DNA of 47,746 nucleotides from Clostridia bacterium (GTDB taxonomy: Bacteria; Bacillota; Clostridia; Christensenellales; Pumilibacteraceae): assembly GCA_022791915.1 (NCBI GenBank), contig JAAWAB010000005.1, positions 1 through 47,746 of the forward strand, in the 5' to 3' direction. Below, one piece after another: positions 32,614 to 40,958 of the stretch. The notes beneath the pieces were generated by a model. That model had not been told where the DNA came from, did no database searches, and saw nothing but the letters and a program-made list of their open reading frames with translations. Both the position numbers and the translations under genes were made by a program. Each line of letters starts with the position of its first letter. The first letter of the stretch is position 1.

Positions 32614-34308
32614 TTATTCGGAAATTCTTTGTATTACAAAGCCGCCCGCCGCCAACGTGTTGTCGGCAAACTTATGCGACGCCGCAATCTCTCCCCGCAC
32701 CCGTACGGGCGCCGACTTTTTCGTATTGTTTACCGTAAGCCGCAAGATACCGTCCGCCTTCCGTTCGAGCACAAACAATCCGTTTTCGGATGAAAACGCA
32801 ATTTCTCCGCGTTCGATTTCGGGGCACTGCCGCAACGCGGACAGCACGCCCAGCAACGAACGGATATTTTGTTTGCCTTCGTCCCAGTCCATGGTGCGTC
32901 GGCAATCGGGGTCGTAGCCCCCTTCGGTAAAGTTTTCGGTGCCGTAATACAGGCAGGGCGCACCCGTGTGCATGTACGTTACGGCAAGCGCGCAGATTAC
33001 CTTATCGGCATTTTTTTCGGCAAGCGTGTAAAACCGGTGCGTGTCGTGGCTATCCAGCAGATTGAGCATCATGCCGTTTGCCATACGATTGTTACGCACA
33101 TAGAGAGCGCTCAACTTGTGCGCAAAGCCTTGGGCGTTCAGCGTGCCCGCAACAAAATAGTCCATACACGCTTTGGTGAGCGCATAATTCATAATGCCGT
33201 CGAATTGGTCGCCGCGCAGAAACGGATTGGAATCGTGCCAGTTCTCGCCCAGAATCACGCAGTCTTTTTTTGCCGTTTTTACGCGCTTACGGAAGTACCG
33301 CCAAAAGTCGTGCGATACTTCGTCGGCAACGTCAAGTCGCCAGCCGTCTATATCGCAGGTTTCAATCCAGTGCACCGCAATGCCCGCCAGAAACTTCTGT
33401 ACTTCGCGGTTAGAGGTGTTGAATTTGGGCATATACTTGCAAACGCCGAAGTATTCGTAGTTGCCCGCGGCATAATCGATTGTATCGCCGCGCACGATAA
33501 ACCAATCGTAATAAGGCGAATTGCGTCCGTTTTTCAGAACGTCTTGAAATTGCGCAAGATTTTCACTGCAATGATTGAACACGGCGTCAAGCACAACTTT
33601 CATTCCGTAACCGTGTGCCTTTGCCACCAGCTCTTTGAGCGTTTCGGCAGAACCGAATTGCGGGTCTACGGCAAAATAGTCGCTGATATCGTATTTGTGA
33701 TTGGAAACGGAGCAAAAAACGGGCGTCAGATAAACGGCGTTTACTCCCAGTTCCCGAAGATATTCGAGTTTATCGATTATGCCGCGCAAGTCGCCGCCCG
33801 CAAAACTTTTGGGCGTGGGAATCTCGCCCCACCGCAAATTGATATAGGCGTCGTTTTTCACATAATCGCCGCGGCAAAATCTGTCTACGAAAATCTCGTA
33901 GAACACGGCGGAATGCATCCAGTCCACTTCGCGCATGACGTCGGCGGAATTGATATAGGGGATTTGAAACGCATTGTAGTACGCCAAAGAAAAATCGTAT
34001 GTTTGCGTTATGCCGTCTTCCGAAAAGTAGTATGTACTACCGCCTTGCACCAACTCGAACACATAAACAAGCCGCACGTCGTCCAGACCGAGCGCCACGG
34101 TATAGTAGTCGTAATTTGCATCCGAAAACTTTTTGACAAGCGGCGCCCGTTTCTGTTTTATATAATAATCGTATTTGTTGCCGTAAACAAGAGTGACCGA
34201 ATCGAAACAGTCGCCCGCACCCGTGCGCAAGGTGATTTCCACCGTGCTATCGCCGCTTGCGTAGCAATATTGACTGTCGGGCAGATGCAAAATCGCCTGT
34301 TCTGTCAT
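32614..34308 (-). CDS. GH13 alpha-glucan hydrolase (neopullulanase/cyclomaltodextrinase-like)
   Basis: A 564-residue intracellular GH13 enzyme with no signal peptide. Residues 1-115 form an N-terminal beta-sandwich domain as in CBM34 enzymes. The TIM barrel has the four conserved regions: DAVFNH; DGWRLDVADE with nucleophile Asp326; LGENWHD with acid/base Glu355; and LDSHDTHR with Asp422. The likely role is cleavage of imported maltodextrin or cyclodextrin. First gene of the ABC import operon; GGAGGAA precedes the ATG. It is divergent from the LacI-type gene with only 56 bases between the start codons. I could not define a convincing promoter for it in that gap. Confidence 0.92.
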   Translation of the reverse strand: MTEQAILHLPDSQYCYASGDSTVEITLRTGAGDCFDSVTLVYGNKYDYYIKQKRAPLVKKFSDANYDYYTVALGLDDVRLVYVFELVQGGSTYYFSEDGITQTYDFSLAYYNAFQIPYINSADVMREVDWMHSAVFYEIFVDRFCRGDYVKNDAYINLRWGEIPTPKSFAGGDLRGIIDKLEYLRELGVNAVYLTPVFCSVSNHKYDISDYFAVDPQFGSAETLKELVAKAHGYGMKVVLDAVFNHCSENLAQFQDVLKNGRNSPYYDWFIVRGDTIDYAAGNYEYFGVCKYMPKFNTSNREVQKFLAGIAVHWIETCDIDGWRLDVADEVSHDFWRYFRKRVKTAKKDCVILGENWHDSNPFLRGDQFDGIMNYALTKACMDYFVAGTLNAQGFAHKLSALYVRNNRMANGMMLNLLDSHDTHRFYTLAEKNADKVICALAVTYMHTGAPCLYYGTENFTEGGYDPDCRRTMDWDEGKQNIRSLLGVLSALRQCPEIERGEIAFSSENGLFVLERKADGILRLTVNNTKKSAPVRVRGEIAASHKFADNTLAAGGFVIQRISE

Positions 34309-34325
34309 TTTTCCTCCGATATTAT

Positions 34326-34354
34326 TTGACTTTATTTTCTGTTTTTGATAGACT
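34326..34354 (+). promoter_or_regulatory. Promoter of the lacI-type gene, predicted leaderless
   Basis: TTGACT (34326-34331), 17 bases, TAGACT (34349-34354) with an extended TGA. The ATG (34365) comes ten bases after the -10, leaving a leader of only about 3-5 bases. Confidence 0.62.
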
Positions 34355-34364
34355 GTGAGTAATC

Positions 34365-35210
34365 ATGAACAAACAAAGCGTAAGTAACGAAACTGCGCAA
34401 AGCCCCCGCAAACGGGCTACCAACCGCGACGTTGCAAAACTCGCGGGCGTTTCGGTTGCCACTGTTTCTTATGTAATAAACAACAGAACCGACCAGCATA
34501 TCAGCGAATCCACCCAGAAAAAGGTGCGCCAGGCAATCAACTTTTTGAACTACTCGCCCAATCCGTACGCCGTGGGGCTGAACTCTTCGCAACGCAACAG
34601 CATTGTAATCCGTTCGTCCGAAAAAATATCTTTGCTTGCCGAAACGGAAATTCTGCATTTTATGCGCGGATTCAATCCGATTTGCGAACGCAACGATTGC
34701 CAACTCGCCTATTCTACCGATAAACGCGCCACGCAAATCGTGGCAACCGCTTGCATTTGCTACGACATGCCGAACGAAGAATTTCATACGCTTTGCGACG
34801 AAAACTATATTCCCGTACTCGCTCTCGACTGCCATATTAACGACCCGATTTTTTACCAGGTGTGCGTAGATTATCAAAAAATGTATGCCGCAGCCGCAGA
34901 GCGCTTGGGAGATAATTTCCGATACGTATGCGTCACGCCCCAAAACGAAGAAGTGCGGCGTCATATTACCGAGATTTTCCCGAACGTACAATTTGTTACT
35001 ACGTATGCCGATTTACGAAACGTAGACCGAAACGGGAATATCCTTTTATCGCAATCTTCTTTATTCGAAGCGTTCGGCAACCCGAGCAATGCAAACATTT
35101 TCCGATACGACGCGCACATCGCGCCGCGTATGCAAAAAGTGTTCGACTGTCTGCAAAAGGCGGTTAACCGTATTACCGTAAAAAACGAAGACCATTTTGT
35201 TTCGATATAA
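34365..35210 (+). CDS. LacI-family transcriptional regulator, short form
   Basis: A 281-residue regulator. The helix-turn-helix (about residues 18-70) reads TNRDVAKLAGVSVATVSYVI, followed by the hinge region SPNPYAVGLNSSQRNSI. The effector domain is about 210 residues, shorter than the usual 270, and ends without the usual final helix-strand pair, so a subdomain appears reduced. It faces the GH13/ABC operon head to head and most likely controls it in response to maltodextrins. No Shine-Dalgarno precedes the ATG. No alternative start lies between it and the DNA-binding domain. The gene ends at a strong shared terminator. Confidence 0.87.
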   Translation: MNKQSVSNETAQSPRKRATNRDVAKLAGVSVATVSYVINNRTDQHISESTQKKVRQAINFLNYSPNPYAVGLNSSQRNSIVIRSSEKISLLAETEILHFMRGFNPICERNDCQLAYSTDKRATQIVATACICYDMPNEEFHTLCDENYIPVLALDCHINDPIFYQVCVDYQKMYAAAAERLGDNFRYVCVTPQNEEVRRHITEIFPNVQFVTTYADLRNVDRNGNILLSQSSLFEAFGNPSNANIFRYDAHIAPRMQKVFDCLQKAVNRITVKNEDHFVSI

Positions 35211-35230
35211 TTTAGGGTAGCAAAAAAGGA

Positions 35231-35258
35231 TTCCCCGCCGCCGAACAGCGGCGGGGAA
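35231..35258. terminator. Bidirectional terminator between the lacI-type and lipoprotein genes
   Basis: An 11-bp GC-rich stem (35231-35241 with 35248-35258) and loop CGAACA, followed by TTTTTT on the plus strand and by a T run on the minus strand. It serves both convergent genes. Confidence 0.92.
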
Positions 35259-35265
35259 TTTTTTG

Positions 35266-37065
35266 TTACGCAGCCGTCACCGCGTAGAAGTTCAATTTTT
35301 CGGTAGTCACGTTATACAATACTTTATACGTGCCTGCCGTATTGCATTTAAGGTTACCCGACGTTACGGCAAACTTATCGTTCGCATCTCCCGTCGTGCC
35401 TAATTTATCCAAGCCAATCCAACCGCCGTTACCCGAATTTTCTCCTGCGGCATATTGCGCCAAACCGACTTCCCAATTCGCTTCAAACGCAAGCGTTATC
35501 GAATATTCGTCTTTATTCGTTTCCGAACGCGTCAGACGGAAATCCGCATTGAATTTATGTTCCCAACCGTTCATACCGCCTTTAATGTAGATATCAAACG
35601 GGTCGGCATTGGGGTCTACAATGGTGATAATCTTGGAATAGCTATCAAACGAAATGATGTATGTTCCCGCTTTCTTTACTTTGATATTCTCGTTATCTTT
35701 GCTTGCCATCTCGAAGTTGGCATTGGGCGCAAGATAGGAATACTGATACAGATTGTTTGCCGTGTTATTTTCGGTGGGAGTTTCTCCCGTAGGGCAGAAA
35801 CGCAACTGAATCTCTTTGCCCGCGGCAAGTTCTTTGGTAATGCTGTATACGCCCGAACCTACTTCCGTTTCGGTCAGCTTGTAATCGGCAGGCGCACCGA
35901 CGAACGCATTCCAGGCTCCGCCTGCGCCGATATTGCCGTCGAGATAGTAATCCATAGCGGTAGGCGCTTTATTTTCATACGTTACGGCAAGCGTGGTTCC
36001 GTTATACGTAAACGTATACATTCCGTTTGCTTTGGCGGTAATATTGCCCGTTTCGCCGTTTACATACGCTTTGCTTTCCGCCGTCAATTTCCCTGCCTTA
36101 ATCTCGTCGGAACCCGGGGAATATTCGGGTTCTTTACCGTCGGCAACAGTGGTAACACGCGAAGTGAACATAAACTCGTCGCCTTCTTTCAGATATATCG
36201 TAAGTACATGATTATTGCCTACTTCGGCAAATTTTGTATCGGCGTTGTAAACGTCTTTCCAACCTGTAATCTTCGCACCTTTAATGTAATAATCGGTTGT
36301 AGTAACAATGCTATCAACAACATCGCCGTTGCGTTTCCACTCGATTTTATCGTAGGTGCCGATGTTGTAAATTTCTTTGCGGTCTTCGGTATACCCCGTA
36401 CCCGCCGTATTATAGTAATCTTCGTTGGGATACGTTTTAAGCGTAAAGGTATAATTGCCCGACGTTTCGCATTTGATATTGCTACCTTTGGCGGAATCAT
36501 CGTACACACTGCCTTCGCCGCTGAACGCCGCCGTTCCGTCGCTCAAATTGAGCGATGCAAGATAGCCGAATCCGCGTTTGTTCGCCCAGTCCGTATTGAT
36601 TACAAACTGGAATTGGTCGCCTTTTTTAACGTCGCAGGTGATTGAATATTCGTTCTTATCGGCGGCTTTGGTAAGTTTGTGCGCATCGGTGAGCACCTTA
36701 CCCCATTTAGACGACAGCATCAATTTGCTGGTACCCGAACCGACAATATAGAAATTGCGCGTATCTTCTTTATAGAGCGTAAAGCCCGCATAAATTCTAA
36801 TATCTTCGGTGATTTTGGTGTTAAAGTCAAACGCATGGTTCTTGCTCGGCGTGGCGAACCAATCCACAAACTCATAGCCGCCCGATTTTTCGGGTATGTA
36901 CTTTGCTACCGTTTCCCCCTCGTTCACTTCCACTGTTTTCAGGACGGTTTTATCGTCCATGAACGATACGGTAAAGGTTTTAGTCCCCCCCCCGCACGCT
37001 ACGAGTCCCGTTGCCGCAAACAGCAACATGCATACTGTCAGTAATGCCAGAATCCGTTTTTTCAT
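35266..37065 (-). CDS. Starch-binding-like lipoprotein, putatively phase variable
   Basis: A 599-residue lipoprotein. The signal peptide ends in lipobox LVAC, so Cys24 would be lipidated. An InlB/Listeria-Bacteroides-type repeat follows (about 28-100; VEVNEGETVAKYIP, GYEFVDWFATP). Four SusE/F-like starch-binding modules then appear, each opening with a D-Y-Y/I-G-W type strand: NFYIVGSGTSK, DYYIKGAKITGW, DYYLDGNIGAGG and DIYIKGGMNGW. It probably captures amylose at the surface for the neighbouring importer. Codons 25-27 (Gly-Gly-Gly) are all GGG, giving a G9 run directly after the lipobox Cys. With G10 a stop follows within two codons, and with G8 within about 15, so length change would switch it fully off. 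The ATG at 37065 has GGGAGGAG; the in-frame ATG at 37116 does not. Confidence 0.85.
   Translation of the reverse strand: MKKRILALLTVCMLLFAATGLVACGGGTKTFTVSFMDDKTVLKTVEVNEGETVAKYIPEKSGGYEFVDWFATPSKNHAFDFNTKITEDIRIYAGFTLYKEDTRNFYIVGSGTSKLMLSSKWGKVLTDAHKLTKAADKNEYSITCDVKKGDQFQFVINTDWANKRGFGYLASLNLSDGTAAFSGEGSVYDDSAKGSNIKCETSGNYTFTLKTYPNEDYYNTAGTGYTEDRKEIYNIGTYDKIEWKRNGDVVDSIVTTTDYYIKGAKITGWKDVYNADTKFAEVGNNHVLTIYLKEGDEFMFTSRVTTVADGKEPEYSPGSDEIKAGKLTAESKAYVNGETGNITAKANGMYTFTYNGTTLAVTYENKAPTAMDYYLDGNIGAGGAWNAFVGAPADYKLTETEVGSGVYSITKELAAGKEIQLRFCPTGETPTENNTANNLYQYSYLAPNANFEMASKDNENIKVKKAGTYIISFDSYSKIITIVDPNADPFDIYIKGGMNGWEHKFNADFRLTRSETNKDEYSITLAFEANWEVGLAQYAAGENSGNGGWIGLDKLGTTGDANDKFAVTSGNLKCNTAGTYKVLYNVTTEKLNFYAVTAA
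36985..36993 (-). repeat. Poly-G tract 3 (G9) after the lipobox of the lipoprotein
   Basis: Nine G on the coding strand, three GGG glycine codons following Cys24. Both +1 and -1 frames close quickly. Confidence 0.95.
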
Positions 37066-37129
37066 ACTCTCCTCCCATTCATTTTTTCGGCAGTGCCGTT
37101 TCAACAAGTCAAGCATACAACTGAAATTT

Positions 37130-37145
37130 ACTTAACTTGTTAAGT
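37130..37145 (-). promoter_or_regulatory. Inverted repeat, probable operator of the lipoprotein gene
   Basis: ACTTAAC-2-GTTAAGT, a near-perfect palindrome, overlaps the predicted transcription start of the lipoprotein gene. It could be the site of the nearby LacI-type regulator or another repressor. The central CG typical of LacI sites is absent, so the assignment is open. Confidence 0.55.
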
Positions 37146-37152
37146 TATCTTT

Positions 37153-37181
37153 ATTATAAACCCGTTTTTTTGATTTGTCAA
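37153..37181 (-). promoter_or_regulatory. Consensus promoter of the lipoprotein gene
   Basis: On the minus strand TTGACA (37181-37176), 17 bases, TATAAT (37158-37153), both perfect. The gene-free stretch 37066-37380 holds this promoter, the operator-like repeat and the terminator of the purine permease; I see nothing else in it. Confidence 0.88.
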
Positions 37182-37294
37182 TAGGTTTTCAAAAATTCCC
37201 TACGAATTTTTCAAAATTTTTTTCCTGCGCCGCAATCCACACGGTAAAAATTCATATTGTTTCTTTCCGATTGGAACGTGTTCCACACAAAAAA

Positions 37295-37325
37295 CATGCG
37301 GGTCTGCATTCAGCAACCCCGCATG
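37295..37325 (-). terminator. Terminator of the hpt-permease operon
   Basis: An 8-bp stem CATGCGGG/CCCGCATG (37295-37302, 37318-37325) followed on the minus strand by TTTTTTG. A second small hairpin (ATTCCGCG/CGCGGAAT) lies closer to the stop codon. Confidence 0.78.
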
Positions 37326-37380
37326 CGCGAATCGTTGTATTCCGCAAAGCGCGGAATATGTATCGAATATTTCGTTTCGG

Positions 37381-38973
37381 TCAGTTTGTGAGCACAAACA
37401 TGGCAAGGAACAGCACGGTAATCACCCAGGTGGGAAGAGAAATCTCTTTGATTTTGCCCGTGCAAATGGTTACGATTACATAGGCAATCATACCTGCGCC
37501 GATACCCTTGCTGATAGAATAGCCGAGAAGCATAACAATAAAGGTAACGAATCCCACCATAGCGGCGGCAACGTCCGTCCAATCGATTTTGGTGATAGAC
37601 GTCATCATGAGCACGCCCACCCAAATAAGCGCGGGCGCGGTGGCAGCCGACGGAATCAGCTGTGCAATGGGACTCAAAAACATGGCAATCAGGAAACAAC
37701 CCGCAGTTACCAGAGCGGTAAAGCCCGTTTTGCCGCCTGCCGACACGCCTGCCGACGATTCCACAAACGTGGTAACGGTGGAAGTGCCCGCAAGAGCGCC
37801 CACGCAGGTGCCGATTGCGTCCGATAAAAGCATGCGTTCCATGCGGATAGGCTTGCCTTCTTTATCGAGAAGATTGCCTTTGGCGCAAGCGCCGTACAAC
37901 GTGCCGAGCGTATCGAACATATCAATCATGCACATGGAAAGCGCGGTGGTAAGCAAAAGCACCACAAGCGTACCCGCGTTGTTGCCGGGAATATTGAGAT
38001 ATGCCGTAAACTTAAATCCTTCGGTAAATAACTTGCCCGCCGACTGTTTGCCCCAGTCTTTGAACGCGGTAAACGGATTCGACATAGAAATTCCCGTAAA
38101 GATTTCTTTGCAACCGGGCGCTTTGGCGGCAAAGCCGATTGCCGCCATAACGTAGTAGAGCACGGCGGAACCGAGAATACCCCATAAAATTGCACCTTTT
38201 ACCTTTTTCTTGCTCATAATCGCAATGGCAAACACACCCACAATGGCAACAATGGGCGCCAGTACGCCGATAAACGTGAATCCCTTATCGAGCACGTTGA
38301 ACGATTTGAAGGCAACAAGCGTAGAACCGTTGCCCACGATAACGCCCGCATTCTGCATGCCGATAAACGCAATAAACATACCGATACCCACGGGAATCGC
38401 GTGACGCACCGCGGCGGGAATAGCTTCGAAAATCTTTTTGCGCAGTCCCGTCACCGTCAACACGACGAAAATCGCGCCTTCGATAAGTGTGAACAACATA
38501 CAGTTGGCATACGTGAGTCCCGTATTGTTCAAAAGTAGCGTCCAAACAATGAACGCGTTGATTCCCATACCCGACGCCTGCGCGAGCGGCATGCGGGCGA
38601 TAAGCGCCATGAAGAGCGTTCCCGCAACGGCGCCGATTGCCGTAGCGATATACATGGCGCCGAACGACACCCCGGGAATAATCGGCTCGCCCGTAATCGG
38701 GCTGAGCGCGGTGAACATGCCAGAGCCCGCGTTGACGAGCAATATGTACACCATAGCCATAAAGGTGGTAACGCCCGCCACCACTTCGGTTTTGAAGTTG
38801 GAACCGCTCTTTGTGATTCCGAAGAACTTGTCCACCCTATTGCGCGGTTGTGGTTCAGGCGTTCCCCCCCCCGCGGCTTCCGCGTCCGACTCGGGCACGG
38901 CGTCGGCAGACGTTTGCGCAACAACGGATTCTTCCGTTACGGCTTGGGTCTGCTCTTGCATTTCTTCTTCCAT
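37381..38973 (-). CDS. Purine permease, AzgA/PbuG type, putatively phase variable
   Basis: A 530-residue NCS2-superfamily permease for hypoxanthine/guanine-type bases. The membrane part starts near residue 60 (TEVVAGVTTFMAMVYILLVN) and spans about 12-14 helices; ASGMGINAFIVW and the late SSAGVSAGGKTGFTALV segment are typical of AzgA members. The N-terminal 45 residues form an acidic cytoplasmic tail that contains the G9 tract (codons 34-37, Ala-Gly-Gly-Gly). G10 would give a stop three codons after the tract and G8 a long wrong frame, both removing the membrane part. The ATG at 38973 has AAGGAGG. It lies 46 bases after hpt, so uptake and salvage are co-transcribed. Confidence 0.9.
   Translation of the reverse strand: MEEEMQEQTQAVTEESVVAQTSADAVPESDAEAAGGGTPEPQPRNRVDKFFGITKSGSNFKTEVVAGVTTFMAMVYILLVNAGSGMFTALSPITGEPIIPGVSFGAMYIATAIGAVAGTLFMALIARMPLAQASGMGINAFIVWTLLLNNTGLTYANCMLFTLIEGAIFVVLTVTGLRKKIFEAIPAAVRHAIPVGIGMFIAFIGMQNAGVIVGNGSTLVAFKSFNVLDKGFTFIGVLAPIVAIVGVFAIAIMSKKKVKGAILWGILGSAVLYYVMAAIGFAAKAPGCKEIFTGISMSNPFTAFKDWGKQSAGKLFTEGFKFTAYLNIPGNNAGTLVVLLLTTALSMCMIDMFDTLGTLYGACAKGNLLDKEGKPIRMERMLLSDAIGTCVGALAGTSTVTTFVESSAGVSAGGKTGFTALVTAGCFLIAMFLSPIAQLIPSAATAPALIWVGVLMMTSITKIDWTDVAAAMVGFVTFIVMLLGYSISKGIGAGMIAYVIVTICTGKIKEISLPTWVITVLFLAMFVLTN
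38864..38872 (-). repeat. Poly-G tract 4 (G9) in the purine permease
   Basis: Nine G on the coding strand, ending the Ala34 codon and covering most of Gly35-Gly37, upstream of all membrane helices. Confidence 0.95.
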
Positions 38974-39019
38974 AAAAACCTCCTTGTGGTTTATAAAATA
39001 CAAAACAAAAGGCGCGAAA

Positions 39020-39559
39020 CTACTTTTCGTAGATTTCGCGTTTCAGAATGCCCACATACGGCAGATTGCGATATTGCTGGGCGTAGTCCAGCCCATACCC
39101 CACAATAAACTCATCGCCGATTTCAAAACAGGAATAATCCGCCTTTACGGGCACTTTTCGCCGCGACGGCTTATCGAACAACGCCACCACGGTAAACGAT
39201 TTAGCGCCACGCCCCATAAGCAGGTCGCGCATGCGCACAAGGGTATTGCCCGAATCCACAATGTCTTCCACTAAAATCACGTCGCGGTCTTTCACGGACG
39301 CCGCCAAATCCATCACGATTTTGGGCATTCCCGAACTTTCGGACGACGAACCGTAAGACGACACGGTCATAAAATCCAACTGCACGGGGGTTTGCATGGC
39401 GCGCACCAAATCGCAGAAAAACATCACACTGCCTTTGAGTACGCTGATTGCAAGCGGCGTAGTGCCCGCAAATTTTTCGTCTAACCAAGCCGCCGCACGC
39501 TTTACCTTTTGCGCGATTTCCGCCTCGGTAAGCACGACGCTTTCCAAATCTTTGTGCAT
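39020..39559 (-). CDS. hpt: Hypoxanthine phosphoribosyltransferase
   Basis: A 179-residue type I phosphoribosyltransferase that converts hypoxanthine (and guanine) plus PRPP to the nucleotide. The PRPP loop ILVEDIVDSGNTL is at about residues 95-107. The flexible loop (SSYGSSSESSG) and the C-terminal base-binding region (DEFIVGYGLDYAQQYRNLPYVG) match Hpt well, and the length is normal. An AAGGAAGG site precedes the ATG. It has its own promoter and is followed by a purine permease, giving an uptake-salvage pair. The position downstream of ftsH recalls the common hpt-ftsH linkage in Firmicutes, here in reversed order with two genes between. Confidence 0.96.
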   Translation of the reverse strand: MHKDLESVVLTEAEIAQKVKRAAAWLDEKFAGTTPLAISVLKGSVMFFCDLVRAMQTPVQLDFMTVSSYGSSSESSGMPKIVMDLAASVKDRDVILVEDIVDSGNTLVRMRDLLMGRGAKSFTVVALFDKPSRRKVPVKADYSCFEIGDEFIVGYGLDYAQQYRNLPYVGILKREIYEK

Positions 39560-39600
39560 GCCGTTTCCTTCCTTTGCAAAGAAATTTATCGTTCGTATCT

Positions 39601-39629
39601 ACTATACACCATTCCGACAAAATTTGCAA
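39601..39629 (-). promoter_or_regulatory. Promoter of hpt
   Basis: On the minus strand TTGCAA (39629-39624), 17 bases, TATAGT (39606-39601) preceded by TG. Confidence 0.65.
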
Positions 39630-39676
39630 GATTTCGACAAACGAATTTTTCGTTTTTCCGAAAAAAATCAAAAAAA

Positions 39677-39699
39677 CAGCCGACGCATACCGTCAACCG
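39677..39699 (-). terminator. Terminator after the DUF2188-type gene
   Basis: An 8-bp stem with G-U pairs (CGGTTGAC/GTCGGCTG on the minus strand) followed by TTTTTTTG. It separates the ftsH operon from hpt. Confidence 0.65.
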
Positions 39700-39713
39700 T
39701 TTTTCGTTTTTTA

Positions 39714-40319
39714 TTACTGACGCTGAAATTTTCCGTCTTTTTTATGCACGACCAAACTCGCGTCGTATTTTTTGCACAGCATGCGCGCAACCGTCATTGC
39801 CTCTTCTTTGGTATCCACTCTGCGCACCACGCGGTCGGAACCCGCGCGCTTAATCACCCAACTATCTTTGCCGCGGTCGTATAACACGATGAACTTGGCG
39901 TTGCCACCCTTTTGGCTGACTTCGGTAGGGCGATTATAGTAACTGATTTTACACGATTCGCGTTCGGTTTCGTCTTCTTCGACAGACGTCTGCTTAACCG
40001 CCGCAATCTTTTTTTCTTCGGGTTCGCTTTCAAACTCCACCCGCTCGGCAGTTTCTTCGCCGAACACGTTTTTACCGCCCGTTACGGGCGCGAAAATTTC
40101 TTCGTTCTTGGCGCGTGACCGTTCGATTTCCAACTGCGTGCGCGTGCTTTTGAGTTCCTTTTTGAGTTTACGGATACGCTTATTCTTCGCACCGATTACC
40201 CAAAACAATATCACCAACAGAAACACAAACGCCGCAGCAAGAATCGCCCACAGATAACCACCCACTTTGGCGTTAATCTTTTTGAGAAACTCGGCAAGCG
40301 CCGACGCCGTTAAAAACAT
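39714..40319 (-). CDS. Membrane-anchored DUF2188-domain protein
   Basis: A 201-residue protein. One transmembrane helix (about 20-42; GYLWAILAAAFVFLLVILFW) is followed by a basic, coiled-coil-like stretch (to about 75) and a variable acidic linker. The C-terminal domain (about 135-198) reads AKFIVLYDRGKDSWVIKRAG...SDRVVRRVDTKEEAMTVARM...ASLVVHKKDGKF. This is the DUF2188 pattern, a small domain of unknown function. A GGGAAGG site precedes the ATG. It lies in the ftsH transcript, after another single-pass protein. Confidence 0.75.
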   Translation of the reverse strand: MFLTASALAEFLKKINAKVGGYLWAILAAAFVFLLVILFWVIGAKNKRIRKLKKELKSTRTQLEIERSRAKNEEIFAPVTGGKNVFGEETAERVEFESEPEEKKIAAVKQTSVEEDETERESCKISYYNRPTEVSQKGGNAKFIVLYDRGKDSWVIKRAGSDRVVRRVDTKEEAMTVARMLCKKYDASLVVHKKDGKFQRQ

Positions 40320-40336
40320 GATTCCTTCCCTTCGCT

Positions 40337-40957
40337 TTAAGCGAAATCGGCGGCAATTTCGCCGATTGCAATGTAGAGCGGCGACGTGTTCATGCGCATA
40401 CGCACAGGCACTATCTGATAGCTTCCGATTTCTTCGTTCTGCACGCCGTCTAATCTACTCAAATACGGGTAAACCGTCACCCAGTGAATTTCGCCGTCGG
40501 TAGATTTTACGTTCAATAAAACGCTGTCGTATGCCACGTCGGTTTTGCCTACGCGGAACGTTTTTTCGGATGCGAACGAAAGTTCCACCATATACGAATC
40601 GCTCGATGCGGCGCAAAGATTTCTTGCCTCGACAACGGTACGCTTCACATTGTTTCCGTCGTCGTCTTTTACGAATTCGGGACCGTAGTTGCCCACAAAT
40701 TCGAGCATGGCGTGCATGACCGAAAATCCCGTCTTTTTGAGATTTTTATCGAGTTTGGACTTATAGGCGCCGTTCGGGTCGCTCAACGGTTCGTTAAACA
40801 AAACGCGCTCGGACGTGGTAATCTGTATCTTTTGGTAATCCATGAAACTTTTCATGGGTCGCATGATTACCGAACATAACACGATTACGGCAACTAGAAT
40901 CGCGCCCACTACCGACGACGCAACAATCACCGATACTTTTGCTTTCTTTTTCATCAT
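40337..40957 (-). CDS. Single-pass membrane protein of unknown function
   Basis: A 206-residue protein with an N-terminal basic stretch and a transmembrane helix (about residues 8-30; VSVIVASSVVGAILVAVIVL). An extracytoplasmic domain of about 170 residues follows, which I do not recognise. I chose the ATG at 40957 because it begins one base after the ftsH stop and a GGAG site lies ten bases before it; a longer frame would overlap ftsH by 65 bases. It is co-transcribed with ftsH and the DUF2188-type gene, so a link to membrane quality control is possible but unproven. Confidence 0.72.
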   Translation of the reverse strand: MMKKKAKVSVIVASSVVGAILVAVIVLCSVIMRPMKSFMDYQKIQITTSERVLFNEPLSDPNGAYKSKLDKNLKKTGFSVMHAMLEFVGNYGPEFVKDDDGNNVKRTVVEARNLCAASSDSYMVELSFASEKTFRVGKTDVAYDSVLLNVKSTDGEIHWVTVYPYLSRLDGVQNEEIGSYQIVPVRMRMNTSPLYIAIGEIAADFA

Positions 40958-40958
40958 C

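Noticed and set aside
32869-34329. 486-codon plus-strand open frame opposite the GH13 gene
   Set aside because: Complementary-phase shadow of a GH13 enzyme with all catalytic motifs.
34309-34364. Promoter for the GH13/ABC operon inside the short divergent gap
   Set aside because: TAATAT is present on the minus strand, but no acceptable -35 lies at 16-18 bases and the leader would be too short to carry the GGAGGAA site; the true promoter may lie further upstream, inside the lacI-type gene.
34332-34991. Minus-strand open frame opposite the lacI-type gene
   Set aside because: The plus strand has a clear LacI helix-turn-helix; the minus frame has no ribosome site or recognisable domain.
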